Of a stretch of 34,642 nucleotides of DNA, positions 15,988-24,542 are shown in pieces; position 1 is the first letter of the stretch; every line of letters starts with the position of its first letter. The translations under genes and the position numbers were made by a program. This DNA comes from Bacillota bacterium. GTDB lineage: Bacteria; Vulcanimicrobiota; JAJTBE01. The stretch spans positions 1 through 34,642 of the forward strand of contig JAJTBE010000047.1 of NCBI GenBank assembly GCA_021287065.1. The letters are read 5' to 3'. The notes under the pieces were generated by a model. That model ran no database searches. It was not told where the DNA came from and saw nothing but the letters and a program-made list of their open reading frames with translations.

Positions 15988-17403
15988 TTACTTCGTGCAG
16001 AGTATCATTTTTCTTCCTTCAGGATAAGAATCGAAAACCTCGATTTTTCTGAATTTATCTTTCAGTGCGTTGGTGAAGTTATCCAGAGTGTACCAACTGA
16101 AATCCATATTTTTTCTTGCCTGGAGGATTAGGGATTTTTCATCATCCTGAGGCACAAATTCGATAAGGAGCCACTTTTTTGCAAATGCATCGAAAAGTTC
16201 AGTTATTCTGCTGAAATTCTGCCATTGTGAAAATACAAGATGATGAATAAGGGCAAAGGCAAAAACCATATCGGTTTTAAGTCTGTCCATAGCGGAAGGG
16301 AATTGCTTGAGGCACCATCCGAAGCTTGGTGTGGGGTTGAGAATATTCATAACAAGAGGGAGTATGTTGAGGTTGTCTTTATCAGCCATTTTATAGACTT
16401 CTGACATACTTGTTTCGTCGGTGTCAACTGCTATAACCGATGCGCCGTTGCGGGCGGCAAGGGCTGAGAACCAGCCTTTGTTGCAGGCAACATCAAGAAC
16501 TGACGAAGGTTTCAGGTCCTGAAGGATTCTTTTTACCAGTTTTTGTTTTTCACTCCATCCTTCCTCGTTTTCGTATGAAGTTTCTCCCTGTACATACTCT
16601 GACCAGGCTGTTGTTTTTCTGGGGAAGGTTATGGCGTTGATTTTTTTCAGCAAGCCTTTTAAAAATGCTTTTTTAGCCGGTACCATGTCCACTTTTTTCA
16701 AATCCGGCGGTGTATTGGTGATTTTATTCTCTATATTGAGCCGTTTGATAAGATCCATGGCAAAAATAGGCAGCTCGAGGGTTGTAAGAATGCTCGGATG
16801 TTTCATCCTGAATGACAGCGGCAGCATAAAATCGCAGTCTTCATGGGAAATTCCCTCAATAAAGTTGAGCAGCATGGATCTTGTTGGCGTGTAAAGTCCT
16901 GTGCCGTAAAGATATAGGGGGAACAGGAAAAAATTGCAGAATTGCTGGTATGGAAGCCAGAGATATTTGTCTGAGAAGGGTGTGATCGAACCAACATCAA
17001 TAAATATGGGCTTTGTGCCTTCGAAAAGGATATTCCAGGGGTATGCATCCTGAAGAGTTAAGCGGTGTTTTATCAATTCAAGGGATAATTCCACCGTCAT
17101 AACCGCAGCTTTTTGCAGCATCAGGGGAGGCCATTCAGGGCAATAGGTAACATAAGGTATTTCCCTGTGCTTGAATATTCTGCCATAACCTTCCAGATGG
17201 TAGTCTGTCAGATTGGTTTCCACTATTGTTCTTTTCTTCTGAAGTTCGAGAAACCATGGAGACTCAATCATCGGGCCGTAGAATTCATCCTTATCCCTGA
17301 CGATAGCCCGGAATATGCCCCCATTCCATCTGAAAAGCCTTGAATTAGGATCCACATAAGAAGCAGGATCAAACCTTGCTTCTTCAGGTTTTATTTCCCG
17401 CAT
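15988..17403 (-). CDS. NoeA-like SAM-dependent methyltransferase with N-terminal kinase-like segment
   Basis: This is a 471-residue protein in two parts. The C-terminal half (about 285-471) is a class I methyltransferase with motif I VLDVACNKGWFSALAA and the acidic VIAVDTDE that binds the SAM ribose, then a LIHHL segment. The N-terminal half holds TLQDAYPWNILFEG followed by PIFIDVGSI, spaced like the catalytic loop and metal-binding Asp of aminoglycoside/lipopolysaccharide-kinase-like folds; the phosphotransferase reading is inference. The overall plan resembles rhizobial NoeA-type proteins. It lies 39 bases after a small YVDPG membrane protein and probably forms an operon with it. A polysaccharide or lipid-linked sugar is a possible substrate; none is shown by sequence. 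Confidence 0.75.
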   Translation of the reverse strand: MREIKPEEARFDPASYVDPNSRLFRWNGGIFRAIVRDKDEFYGPMIESPWFLELQKKRTIVETNLTDYHLEGYGRIFKHREIPYVTYCPEWPPLMLQKAAVMTVELSLELIKHRLTLQDAYPWNILFEGTKPIFIDVGSITPFSDKYLWLPYQQFCNFFLFPLYLYGTGLYTPTRSMLLNFIEGISHEDCDFMLPLSFRMKHPSILTTLELPIFAMDLIKRLNIENKITNTPPDLKKVDMVPAKKAFLKGLLKKINAITFPRKTTAWSEYVQGETSYENEEGWSEKQKLVKRILQDLKPSSVLDVACNKGWFSALAARNGASVIAVDTDETSMSEVYKMADKDNLNILPLVMNILNPTPSFGWCLKQFPSAMDRLKTDMVFAFALIHHLVFSQWQNFSRITELFDAFAKKWLLIEFVPQDDEKSLILQARKNMDFSWYTLDNFTNALKDKFRKIEVFDSYPEGRKMILCTK

Positions 17404-17442
17404 TATAGTTTACCTGTCTGATTATTTGCTGGATTTCCTGTG

Positions 17443-17697
17443 TTATTTATTATCTGTCTGATTGTCTTCCTTATCTGTGCCTGTTAATTCTTTTTTACCG
17501 GTGAGTTTGGCAAATAACCTTTTTATGGGTGAAAAAAGAAAAGCGAAAAAGGACAATACCGCATAGAACACTATATAACCCACCTGATATGTGGCTCCGA
17601 GAGAACCCGGATCTACATAACTCCAGGCTGATTGTGCGGTAGCTAAGAAGATTGCTGCGATAAGGCTGAAAATTGTGATGATTCCTGTCAGTTTCAT
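17443..17697 (-). CDS. Small YVDPG-motif membrane protein
   Basis: This is an 84-residue protein with two hydrophobic segments. The first (about 5-24) resembles a signal peptide ending ATAQSAWS. The motif YVDPGSLG follows, then a second helix (VGYIVFYAVLSFFAFLF), and a Lys-rich, then acidic and Asn/Asp/Thr-rich cytoplasmic tail. Short proteins with a Y-[VI]-DPG motif between two helices are common beside polysaccharide or membrane-modification genes, but their function is not known to me. I start at ATG 17697, directly downstream of GGAGG on the minus strand; the frame extends upstream to 17745 without a ribosome site. The NoeA-like methyltransferase starts 39 bases downstream. Confidence 0.65.
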   Translation of the reverse strand: MKLTGIITIFSLIAAIFLATAQSAWSYVDPGSLGATYQVGYIVFYAVLSFFAFLFSPIKRLFAKLTGKKELTGTDKEDNQTDNK

Positions 17698-17708
17698 CGG
17701 TTGTTCCT

Positions 17709-17730
17709 CCTGACTTAATCCTGACTTAAT
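17709..17730. repeat. Perfect 11-base tandem duplication
   Basis: CCTGACTTAAT occurs twice head to tail (17709-17719 and 17720-17730), just upstream of the small membrane protein's ribosome site on the minus strand. Function is unknown; it may be a replication-slippage product or part of a leader element. Confidence 0.6.
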
Positions 17731-17744
17731 CCTTGTAGTAGGCA

Positions 17745-17808
17745 ACTGCTGGAGGCTCCTGGTGAACTGGCTGTAAGAGCCGAACGGAAAAAGAGGAAAT
17801 TTAGCAGT
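17745..17808 (-). other. Nested inverted repeats in the leader of the YVDPG gene
   Basis: On the minus strand ACTGCT pairs with AGCAGT (17808-17803 with 17750-17745) and encloses GGCTC/GAGCC (17781-17777 with 17758-17754). The two nested stems would form a structured leader about 50 bases upstream of the YVDPG start. I do not recognise a known riboswitch class in it. Confidence 0.35.
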
Positions 17809-17820
17809 AAATTATTGACC

Positions 17821-17848
17821 TCTATAGTTATAATTTACATTTTGTTAA
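17821..17848 (-). promoter_or_regulatory. Possible promoter of the YVDPG/methyltransferase unit
   Basis: Minus-strand TTAACA (17848-17843) and TATAGA (17826-17821) are 16 bases apart in an AT-rich stretch. Transcription from here would include the nested inverted repeats. The surroundings are AT-rich, so a chance match is possible. Confidence 0.3.
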
Positions 17849-17886
17849 CATTTCCCCTTTTCTATTTGTAAATAATTTTTTACTTT

Positions 17887-17951
17887 TTGACAAGGGGGGT
17901 AATGTTTATTTTATAAAATATTTTTTTTCCTGATAAAGCATTTTATAAAAA
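17887..17951 (+). promoter_or_regulatory. copA promoter region with paired AT-rich palindromes
   Basis: A perfect TTGACA (17887-17892) is followed 17 bases later by TTTATA (17910-17915), or 19 bases later by TATAAA (17912-17917). The 12-base palindrome ATTTTATAAAAT (17908-17919) overlaps this -10 region, and a near copy ATTTTATAAAAA (17940-17951) lies 32 bases further, about three helical turns. A regulator binding both is possible. A 19-base spacer would be typical of MerR/CueR-activated promoters, but no clear dyad lies in the spacer itself. Confidence 0.45.
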
Positions 17952-18022
17952 ACCCTGGAATGACACTATTTACCTCAAAAAATTGTTATAACTGATACCA
18001 GTTCACTAACGGAGATGATAAT

Positions 18023-20329
18023 TTGGATACCGTCAGAAATAATAACAACAAAAAGGTGGAAATAAGTTTCCCGGTTTCAGGAATGTCCTGCGCCTCCTGT
18101 GTGAGGAGAGTTGAGCAGGCTATAATGAAAACTCCGGGAGTGGAAAGCGCAGCCGTGAATCTTGCAACTGAAAGTGCAACGGTTGTTTATGATTGTTCGC
18201 TCTCAGGCAGCGATGAAATAAAAAAATCCATAGAGGATGCTGGTTACGAAGTCATTCTTCCCTCTCAGGTTCAGGATGATTTGAAAGCAGATGAAAAGGA
18301 TATAATAGATCCTGTTATGCAGGTTTCAAGCCGGAAAAAAGGGGAAATTGCTGAGCTTTCGGCAAAATTCCGTCTGGCTCTCGCAGCATCGATTGTTATT
18401 TTTATTGTTGGTATGCCTGAATTTTTTCCCTTTGTAAAATCAATTGGGTTCGGCGTGCGGCATTATATTCTGATGTTTCTCACTGCCTGGGTGATGTTCG
18501 GAGCAGGCTGGAGATTCTTCAGGGGAGCCTGGGTTGCTGCGGCGCACGGCACTTCCGACATGAACACCCTTGTATCTGTAGGGACATTTTCTGCTTTCAT
18601 TTATAGCGCATTTGCAACTATTTTTCCTCATCTTGTACATTCGGGCAATGGTGAACCCCATGTTTACTATGATACTGCTTCAATGATAATTACGCTGATT
18701 CTCCTGGGGCGAATGCTGGAGGCAAAGGCAAAAGGGCAGACATCGGAAGCTATTGTGAAACTCCTTGAAATACAGGCAAAAAAGGCAGTGGTGATAAGGA
18801 ACGGTGTGGAATCGGAGATTCCCGCCGAAGATGTGATTCCGGGGGATTTTGTGGTTGTGAAACCCGGAGGGAAAATTCCCGCCGACGGCACTGTTACGGA
18901 AGGTTTCTCCGCTGTGGATGAGTCTATGTTAACAGGGGAGCCTGTTCCCGCTGATAAAACAACGGGGGATAAAGTTACGGGAGGAACCGTCAATACCACT
19001 GGAAGCTTTGTTTTCAGAGCAGAGAAAACCGGAAAGGATACCGCATTGGCAAAAATAGTTGAAATTGTGGAGCAAGCTCAGATGCATAAGCCTCCTGTTC
19101 AGAGGATTGCCGATACTATCGCTTCGTGGTTTGTGCCTGTGGTAATATCCATAGCAGTTCTGACTTTTACTGTATGGTTTATCTGGGGTCCGAAACCTTC
19201 ACTTACAATAGCGCTGATGAATTTTATCTCCGTTCTTATAATCGCGTGCCCCTGTGCTCTGGGCCTTGCCACCCCTACCGCCATAATGGCAGGCACCGGC
19301 AGGGGAGCGGGGCGGGGAATTCTTATCCGCTCAGGTGAGGCTCTGGAAAAAGCCGGCAAAATTAATATTGTGGTTTTTGATAAAACAGGCACTCTCACTG
19401 AAGGCAAGCCTGCGGTTGAGGAATTTCTGAATTTCTCCCGCACCTTTGGGGATAAAGATATAATATCCCTTGCCGCGTCTGTGGAAAATAAGTCGGAACA
19501 TCCCCTTGGAGAAGCTATAGTGAGATTTGCCGCCAGAGGTGAAAATATTACCGGTGTTGGGGATCTGCTTCCTGTAGATGGTTTTCTTGCTTATCCCGGC
19601 AGGGGTGTAAAGGGTGAATGCGCCGGAAAGACGGTTCTGGCGGGCAAACTGGCTTTTATGCAGGAATCGGGTGTGGATTTTACGCCTTTTTTTGAAAAAA
19701 TACAACCTTATGAAGACAAAGGCAGCACCATTGTTTATTTTTCTGTCGATGGCGAGCCTTCGGCAGCTGCTATTATTTCGGATTCCATTAAAAGCACTGC
19801 CGGTGAAGCTGTAAGCAGGCTTAAAAAGCTCGGGCTTCAGACTGCCATTCTTACGGGTGATTCCCGCAAAGCTGCCGCTCATGTAGCTTCAACTCTTGGA
19901 ATTGACACTGTGATTGCTGAAGTTCTGCCTCATGAAAAATCCCTTGAAATAGAAAAACTGCAAAAACAGGGAAAGGTTGTAGCAATGGCAGGCGACGGGG
20001 TTAATGATGCACCGGCTCTTGCCGTAGCTGATATCGGAATCGCCATGGGGTCAGGGTCCGACATTGCCATAGAGACTGCGGATATAACAATTGTGGGAAA
20101 TGATCCCGCCAAAGCAGCGGAAGCTGTAAACCTCAGCAGGCAGACAGTAAAAGTGATATATCAGAATTTTTTCTGGGCGTTTATCTATAATATCATAGGA
20201 ATTCCCATTGCTGCCGGGGTTTTGTATCCGATTTGGGGAATTTTCCTCCAGCCTGTTTTTGCCTCCCTTGCCATGGCATTTTCTTCCGTTTCTGTTGTAA
20301 CAAACTCATTGCGGTTGAGAAAGATGTGA
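18023..20329 (+). CDS. copA: Copper-translocating P-type ATPase CopA
   Basis: This is a 768-residue P1B-type ATPase exporting Cu(I) from the cytoplasm. One N-terminal metal-binding domain has GMSCASC (C23, C26). Transmembrane helices flank an actuator domain with the TGEP loop. The membrane metal site is CPC (C409, C411), and the phosphorylation motif DKTGT begins at D453. The HP dipeptide (SEHPLGEA) of the nucleotide domain, TGDS and GDGVNDAPA follow. CPC together with HP is characteristic of copper or silver pumps. The start is TTG 18023, eight bases after GGAG, giving a short Asn/Lys-rich leader before the metal-binding domain. No copper chaperone or regulator gene is adjacent. Confidence 0.95.
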   Translation: MDTVRNNNNKKVEISFPVSGMSCASCVRRVEQAIMKTPGVESAAVNLATESATVVYDCSLSGSDEIKKSIEDAGYEVILPSQVQDDLKADEKDIIDPVMQVSSRKKGEIAELSAKFRLALAASIVIFIVGMPEFFPFVKSIGFGVRHYILMFLTAWVMFGAGWRFFRGAWVAAAHGTSDMNTLVSVGTFSAFIYSAFATIFPHLVHSGNGEPHVYYDTASMIITLILLGRMLEAKAKGQTSEAIVKLLEIQAKKAVVIRNGVESEIPAEDVIPGDFVVVKPGGKIPADGTVTEGFSAVDESMLTGEPVPADKTTGDKVTGGTVNTTGSFVFRAEKTGKDTALAKIVEIVEQAQMHKPPVQRIADTIASWFVPVVISIAVLTFTVWFIWGPKPSLTIALMNFISVLIIACPCALGLATPTAIMAGTGRGAGRGILIRSGEALEKAGKINIVVFDKTGTLTEGKPAVEEFLNFSRTFGDKDIISLAASVENKSEHPLGEAIVRFAARGENITGVGDLLPVDGFLAYPGRGVKGECAGKTVLAGKLAFMQESGVDFTPFFEKIQPYEDKGSTIVYFSVDGEPSAAAIISDSIKSTAGEAVSRLKKLGLQTAILTGDSRKAAAHVASTLGIDTVIAEVLPHEKSLEIEKLQKQGKVVAMAGDGVNDAPALAVADIGIAMGSGSDIAIETADITIVGNDPAKAAEAVNLSRQTVKVIYQNFFWAFIYNIIGIPIAAGVLYPIWGIFLQPVFASLAMAFSSVSVVTNSLRLRKM

Positions 20330-20364
20330 ACGAAGAGGGTTTTTACAAATCCTGCAGGAAGGGT

Positions 20365-20394
20365 TTGACAGTTCATTCGCAAATAGCATATTTA
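20365..20394 (+). promoter_or_regulatory. Possible gltX promoter
   Basis: A perfect TTGACA (20365-20370) is followed 18 bases later by TATTTA (20389-20394), in the 169-base gap between copA and gltX. The -10 match is poor. The rest of the gap shows nothing else recognisable. Confidence 0.35.
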
Positions 20395-20498
20395 AATTTG
20401 TACATACCGGCAGGAGCCTGTAAGAGAATTATCCTGAATGGTTTTTCAGGGTTTTATACGGTCCTGCTTTGGAAATATAAAGAAAGGTAACAGAAACC

Positions 20499-21953
20499 AT
20501 GCCAACAGACGGATTTATAAATGCAGAAGTAAAAGTCCGCTTTGCCCCTTCCCCTACGGGATATCTGCACATCGGCGGAGCCAGAACTGCTCTTTTCAAC
20601 TATCTGTATGCCAGAAAATTTAATGGAACATTTCTTCTGAGAATTGAAGATACCGATATAAAACGGGAAAAAGAAGATTCCATCGTAAGAATCCTCGAAG
20701 ATATGAAATGGCTGGGCTTGTCCTGGGATGAAGGTCCGGTCCGCCAGACACAGCGTCTTGATATTTATAAAAAATTTGCAGAAGAGATGCTTGAAAAAGG
20801 GCTTGCCTTCAAATGTTACTGCACCCCTGAGGAGCTTGAAACCAAACGGCAGAAAATGAAAGACGAAAAGCTTAATCCCAGATATGATGGAACCTGCCGC
20901 CACCTGACGCCTGAACAGACCGCACAGTTTGAAGCTGAAGGCAGAAAGCCTGCCATCCGTTTCAGAGTGCCCGATAGAAAAGTTACCGTAAATGATCTCG
21001 TAAGAGGCGAAGTTATTTATGATGAAGATTTTGCCGGAGATTTCGTAATTCTCAAATCCGACGGAACACCTTCGTACAATTTCGCAGTGGTTATTGATGA
21101 CTATCAGATGGGCGTAACCATAGTGATGAGAGGGGAAGAACATCTTGTCAACACTCCCAGGCAGGTTCTTCTTTATGAAGCAATGGGATTCCAGGTTCCC
21201 CAGTTTGCCCACATAAGTATGATTCTTTCACCCTCAAGGGAAAAACTCTCAAAGAGACACGGCACAGTAGCTGTTGACCTTTTCAAACAGGAAGGTTATC
21301 TGCCTGAAGCTATGGTCAATTATATTGCCCTTCTGGGATGGTCTCCGCCGGAAGGAAAGGAACTTTTCTCCCTTGATGAACTGATTGAAGCTTTCTCACT
21401 GGACAGAGTGGCGAAGAACCCTGCGGTTTATGATGTGGAAAAGCTGAAATGGATCAACAGCCAGCATATTCAGAAAATGGACAACGAAAAACTTCTGGAA
21501 CTCCTGATTCCTTATCTGAAATCAGCCGGATTTGTAAATGATGAAACAGTGGTATCAAAAAGGGAAACCCTTCTGAAAATTACCGAAGCCCTGAAACCGA
21601 GACTGGTTCTTCTTTCTGATGTGGCAAGAGAAGCAGCTATCTTCTTCGACGACGAGCTTCATTTTGACGAACAGGGAAAAGAAGCCCTCGGCTGGGAAGC
21701 AACTCCCGCTGTTTTTGATGCATTTCTCGAAGTTCTCGATGAATATGAATCACTTACCGCCGACAATTTTATGGAGGCAATAAAGAAGATTCAGAAAAAG
21801 AGCGGAGCTAAGGGGAAAAACCTCTATGTTCCCCTCAGGGCAGGAATCACCGGACAGGGACACGGCATAGATATGTCTTGGATTATGACAATTCTCACCC
21901 CTGAACAGATGAAAAACAGACTCAAATCTGCCAAACAGATGGTTTTGGCATAA
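20499..21953 (+). CDS. gltX: Glutamate-tRNA ligase
   Basis: This is a 484-residue class I aminoacyl-tRNA synthetase that charges tRNA-Glu (or, as a non-discriminating enzyme, also tRNA-Gln). The HIGH-type signature is APSPTGYLHIGGART, and the KMSKS-type loop is EKLSKRHG. CYCTPEELE with a later YDGTCR forms the zinc-binding insertion typical of GluRS. The C-terminal anticodon-binding helical domain ends near the stop. The length is normal for bacterial GluRS. ATG 20499 follows AAAGGTAA. It is followed at once by a good intrinsic terminator, so it is probably the last or only gene of its transcript. Confidence 0.97.
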   Translation: MPTDGFINAEVKVRFAPSPTGYLHIGGARTALFNYLYARKFNGTFLLRIEDTDIKREKEDSIVRILEDMKWLGLSWDEGPVRQTQRLDIYKKFAEEMLEKGLAFKCYCTPEELETKRQKMKDEKLNPRYDGTCRHLTPEQTAQFEAEGRKPAIRFRVPDRKVTVNDLVRGEVIYDEDFAGDFVILKSDGTPSYNFAVVIDDYQMGVTIVMRGEEHLVNTPRQVLLYEAMGFQVPQFAHISMILSPSREKLSKRHGTVAVDLFKQEGYLPEAMVNYIALLGWSPPEGKELFSLDELIEAFSLDRVAKNPAVYDVEKLKWINSQHIQKMDNEKLLELLIPYLKSAGFVNDETVVSKRETLLKITEALKPRLVLLSDVAREAAIFFDDELHFDEQGKEALGWEATPAVFDAFLEVLDEYESLTADNFMEAIKKIQKKSGAKGKNLYVPLRAGITGQGHGIDMSWIMTILTPEQMKNRLKSAKQMVLA

Positions 21954-21967
21954 GAATAAACAAAAAA

Positions 21968-21998
21968 GGCGGAGATTAATAAGTCTCCGTCTTTTTTT
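21968..21998 (+). terminator. Rho-independent terminator of gltX
   Basis: GGCGGAGA (21968-21975) and TCTCCGTC (21984-21991) form an 8-bp stem with one G-T wobble, followed by seven T (21992-21998). The preceding A-run (21962-21967) would give a shorter U-run for the opposite strand, so it may also stop the convergent fmdB transcript. Confidence 0.9.
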
Positions 21999-22028
21999 AT
22001 GCTTTTTGAAATTATACTGAAATTGGAA

Positions 22029-22277
22029 TTAATATTCCTTTTCGTAAACTCCCTTATCTTTTCTGACGAGTTTATGGAGTCCTGAGTCTTTTGCCTTAAC
22101 ATCAAAGCCCATGCCGAAACTGAAGTTTGATATGAGCTTTTCCACGGGTGCTCCGCATTTAGGGCATTCTGTCAGGGATTCGGAAGACATTTTCTGAAAT
22201 ACTTCGAATCTGTTTCTGCAATGTTCACAGGCTTTTTCGCCGGTGCGGTCCTTACTTCTGTATTCGTATATCGGCAT
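22029..22277 (-). CDS. FmdB-family zinc ribbon protein
   Basis: This is an 82-residue protein that begins MPIYEYRS, the standard start of FmdB/CxxC_CXXC_SSSS proteins. A zinc ribbon follows with CEHC and, about 20 residues later, CPKCG. The tail ending KGVYEKEY is charged. Family members are small putative regulatory proteins; their role is not settled. I begin at ATG 22277, which follows GGAGG on the minus strand; the seven-codon longer frame to 22298 has no ribosome site. It overlaps the end of the upstream GNAT gene by 26 bases, and forms the distal end of the fabI-GNAT-fmdB run. Confidence 0.88.
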   Translation of the reverse strand: MPIYEYRSKDRTGEKACEHCRNRFEVFQKMSSESLTECPKCGAPVEKLISNFSFGMGFDVKAKDSGLHKLVRKDKGVYEKEY

Positions 22278-22773
22278 CGTTTCCTCCGGTTTTATCAAGT
22301 CTTTTCATCATGCGTCTTCTTTCGGTTTCGTATCCGAGGTTTTCATAGAAATCGACTGCCGAATCGTTGGAAGCTGTAACATTTAGAGCCATGTATTTCA
22401 TGCCTCCGGCTTTACAGAAATCTTCCGCTGTTTTCATCAGATGCTTTCCTATTCCAAGCCTCCGGTACTGGGGTTTGATGGATAAATCGAAAATATAGCC
22501 CTGCTCTTCTCCTGTGCTGGATTCCAGATAACCGCTCATCACGATTACATGGCCGAGAAATTCATTGTCTTCGATATTTTCAGCGATGAAAATTCCGATA
22601 GCATTGTTGTTGAGGGTTTCGTGAAGGGAGTCAAGATCCTTTTTACGGAATCTCCGCACTTCTTCAAGGGGGACATCCCGCATTTTGGATATGCTCGCCT
22701 CTACCGCTTCAACAGCAAGGGCTGCTACTTTTTTTACATCCTGCCTCTTTGCTCTTCTAATCCGGTATTTCAA
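22252..22773 (-). CDS. GNAT-family N-acetyltransferase (RimI-like)
   Basis: This is a 173-residue acetyl-CoA-dependent acyltransferase. The acetyl-CoA-binding motif A is QYRRLGIGKHLMKTA (R/Q-x-x-G-x-G/A). The following strand MALNVTASNDSAVDFYENLGYE is the usual motif B of RimI-type enzymes that acetylate protein N-termini or small amines. The substrate is not evident. The start is TTG 22773, overlapping the stop of fabI by four bases (TTGA), which indicates translational coupling. The end overlaps fmdB. Confidence 0.85.
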   Translation of the reverse strand: MKYRIRRAKRQDVKKVAALAVEAVEASISKMRDVPLEEVRRFRKKDLDSLHETLNNNAIGIFIAENIEDNEFLGHVIVMSGYLESSTGEEQGYIFDLSIKPQYRRLGIGKHLMKTAEDFCKAGGMKYMALNVTASNDSAVDFYENLGYETERRRMMKRLDKTGGNDADIRIQK

Positions 22774-23576
22774 TTTTCGCCTTCCGTATGTTCCGGCCTC
22801 ATTACCGGGGATCCCATAATGTGGAATCCGCCGTCCACATGAATCATTTCACCGGTTATTTTTCTTGAAAAATCGGAGAACAGGAAAACTGCTGTTCCTG
22901 CCACTTCTGCTGCATCTTCCGATACTGACCAGTCGAGGATCGCCCTGTCTCTCCACATATCTTCAAAACTTTTGAATGCCGGGATTGCTTTTGCGGCAAT
23001 GGTGCGCAGGGGACCTGAAGCTATGCTGTTTACTCTGATTCCGAATCTTATTCCGAGATCTTTAGCCAGATAACGGGAAACAGATTCGAGGCCCGCTTTG
23101 CATACGCCCATCCAGTTATAATTTTCCCACACTTTTGTTGCGTCGAAGTCAAGAGCTACAATGCTTCCGCCCGGCATAAGCGGAGCGAATGCGCTGCCCA
23201 GCGCTGCCAGAGAAAATGAACTGACCTGAAATGATTTTGCCACATCCTCCCAGGGTGCGTCTGCAAAATTTCCGCCGATGCAGCTTGTGGGAGCATAGGC
23301 TATGGAGTGCAGAAAACCGTCGAATTTGCCCCAGCGGTGTTCCAGTTCATCCCTTACTTCCTTTATCTGTTCCTTATCGGTAACATCCATAGGGATAACA
23401 TCGGGTATGGGGTCCAGAGACTGAGCCGCTTTGTCGGTGAGCCTTGAACTTCTTCCCGGTCCGCCCGTAAGTATAATTTCCGCTCCCTCTTCCTGAGCGA
23501 GTTTGGCGATGTGGTAAGCAATACTCTGCTTGCTGACAACGCCGGTTATGAGTAGTTTTTTATCTTTAAGCCACAT
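22770..23576 (-). CDS. fabI: Enoyl-[acyl-carrier-protein] reductase, FabI/InhA-like
   Basis: This is a 268-residue NADH-dependent short-chain dehydrogenase completing fatty-acid elongation. The nucleotide-binding loop is ITGVVSKQSIAYHIA, as in FabI. HSIAYAP forms the next conserved strand, and the catalytic pair Y153-x6-K160 lies in ENYNWMGVCKAGLES. The DFDATKVWENYNWMGVCK stretch is closer to mycobacterial InhA than to E. coli FabI. ATG 23576 follows AAGGAG. It is preceded by a HAD hydrolase with a 47-base gap and coupled to the GNAT gene downstream. Triclosan- or isoniazid-type inhibition cannot be inferred from sequence alone. Confidence 0.93.
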   Translation of the reverse strand: MWLKDKKLLITGVVSKQSIAYHIAKLAQEEGAEIILTGGPGRSSRLTDKAAQSLDPIPDVIPMDVTDKEQIKEVRDELEHRWGKFDGFLHSIAYAPTSCIGGNFADAPWEDVAKSFQVSSFSLAALGSAFAPLMPGGSIVALDFDATKVWENYNWMGVCKAGLESVSRYLAKDLGIRFGIRVNSIASGPLRTIAAKAIPAFKSFEDMWRDRAILDWSVSEDAAEVAGTAVFLFSDFSRKITGEMIHVDGGFHIMGSPVMRPEHTEGEN

Positions 23577-23623
23577 TAGGTTGAATCTCCTTTGTTATGT
23601 TGGTTCCCCGGATTGTAACCTGA

Positions 23624-24397
23624 TTATCCGTTTTTGACAATAGCCTCAAGCTGATCTGCTATATTTTCAGGTCCGATAAGGTGAAATCCGAGTTCTTTAC
23701 CTTTCTGCCACTGAGCTTCATTATTATAACCCCATTTTGTGAGAACGCAAATCGCTCCTGTGGTCTGCACCTGTTGCAGATTTTCGATAAGATCATCTAT
23801 AAAAATGATTTTATCCGGAGGGGTGTTTTTCTCAAGTGACAGTGAATTTATCTGATCCGGTTTGTATTTTGAATGCTCTCTTCCATAGACGGAATATTTC
23901 TGTCCGTATTTTTCAAAAAGCAGTTCGATAGTTGCTTTATCTTTTGTGGAGCATACTGCAACATCTTTGAATCTTTCCTTAACAAGGGGAAGCTGCTCCA
24001 TTATTCCCGGCATAGGTCTCTGCCAGGAAGCCCAGAGTTCAGGCTCGTCTTTCTGAAGCTTTGCCCTTTCGTTATAGAATTTAACTGCAAAATCGGTAAT
24101 TTCTTCTTTCCAGATTTCCCGGAATGAATAATACTGCCCAAAGGTTATTTTGTTAAAATCTATCAGGGGGTTTTCTTCTATCAGCCTGAAATTTATAAAA
24201 AAGTCGTCGCCGTTTTTCGCAAGGTATCTCCCCTGACGGAATTTTTTCTTAATCTTCTCTTCTATCTGAGGATCAAGATCTCTGAGGCTGTCAAAGAATC
24301 TCCTTCCCGTGTGGAAGCATTCATCTACGCTGTCCCATACGACTCCGTCAAAGTCGAAAGCAGCTACATAATTATTTGTCATGTTTGAATTCTCCAT
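23624..24397 (-). CDS. HAD-superfamily hydrolase
   Basis: This is a 257-residue haloacid dehalogenase-type phosphohydrolase. Motif I is FDFDGVVWDS with nucleophile D15 and acid D17. Motif II is represented by AVCSTKD, a lysine lies in the following ERGREHSKYK-like region (YGREHSKYKP), and motif IV is IIFIDDLIENLQ. A helical cap with many aromatic and basic residues sits between motifs I and II. Possible substrates include sugar phosphates or phosphoglycolate; none is indicated. ATG 24397 lies shortly after GGAGG. It is upstream of fabI on the same strand. Confidence 0.85.
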   Translation of the reverse strand: MENSNMTNNYVAAFDFDGVVWDSVDECFHTGRRFFDSLRDLDPQIEEKIKKKFRQGRYLAKNGDDFFINFRLIEENPLIDFNKITFGQYYSFREIWKEEITDFAVKFYNERAKLQKDEPELWASWQRPMPGIMEQLPLVKERFKDVAVCSTKDKATIELLFEKYGQKYSVYGREHSKYKPDQINSLSLEKNTPPDKIIFIDDLIENLQQVQTTGAICVLTKWGYNNEAQWQKGKELGFHLIGPENIADQLEAIVKNG

Positions 24398-24542
24398 AGT
24401 GCCTCCGGTTATTCTCTTAAAAATCTGTCAGAATCATGTTGTGATTACTGTAAACATCCTGTGATAAAGCGCCTGAGTCTATCCATCGAAGGTGAGGTCC
24501 GGATTAAGGGATTTCATAATTCCGAAGTGAAACTCCGATAAG

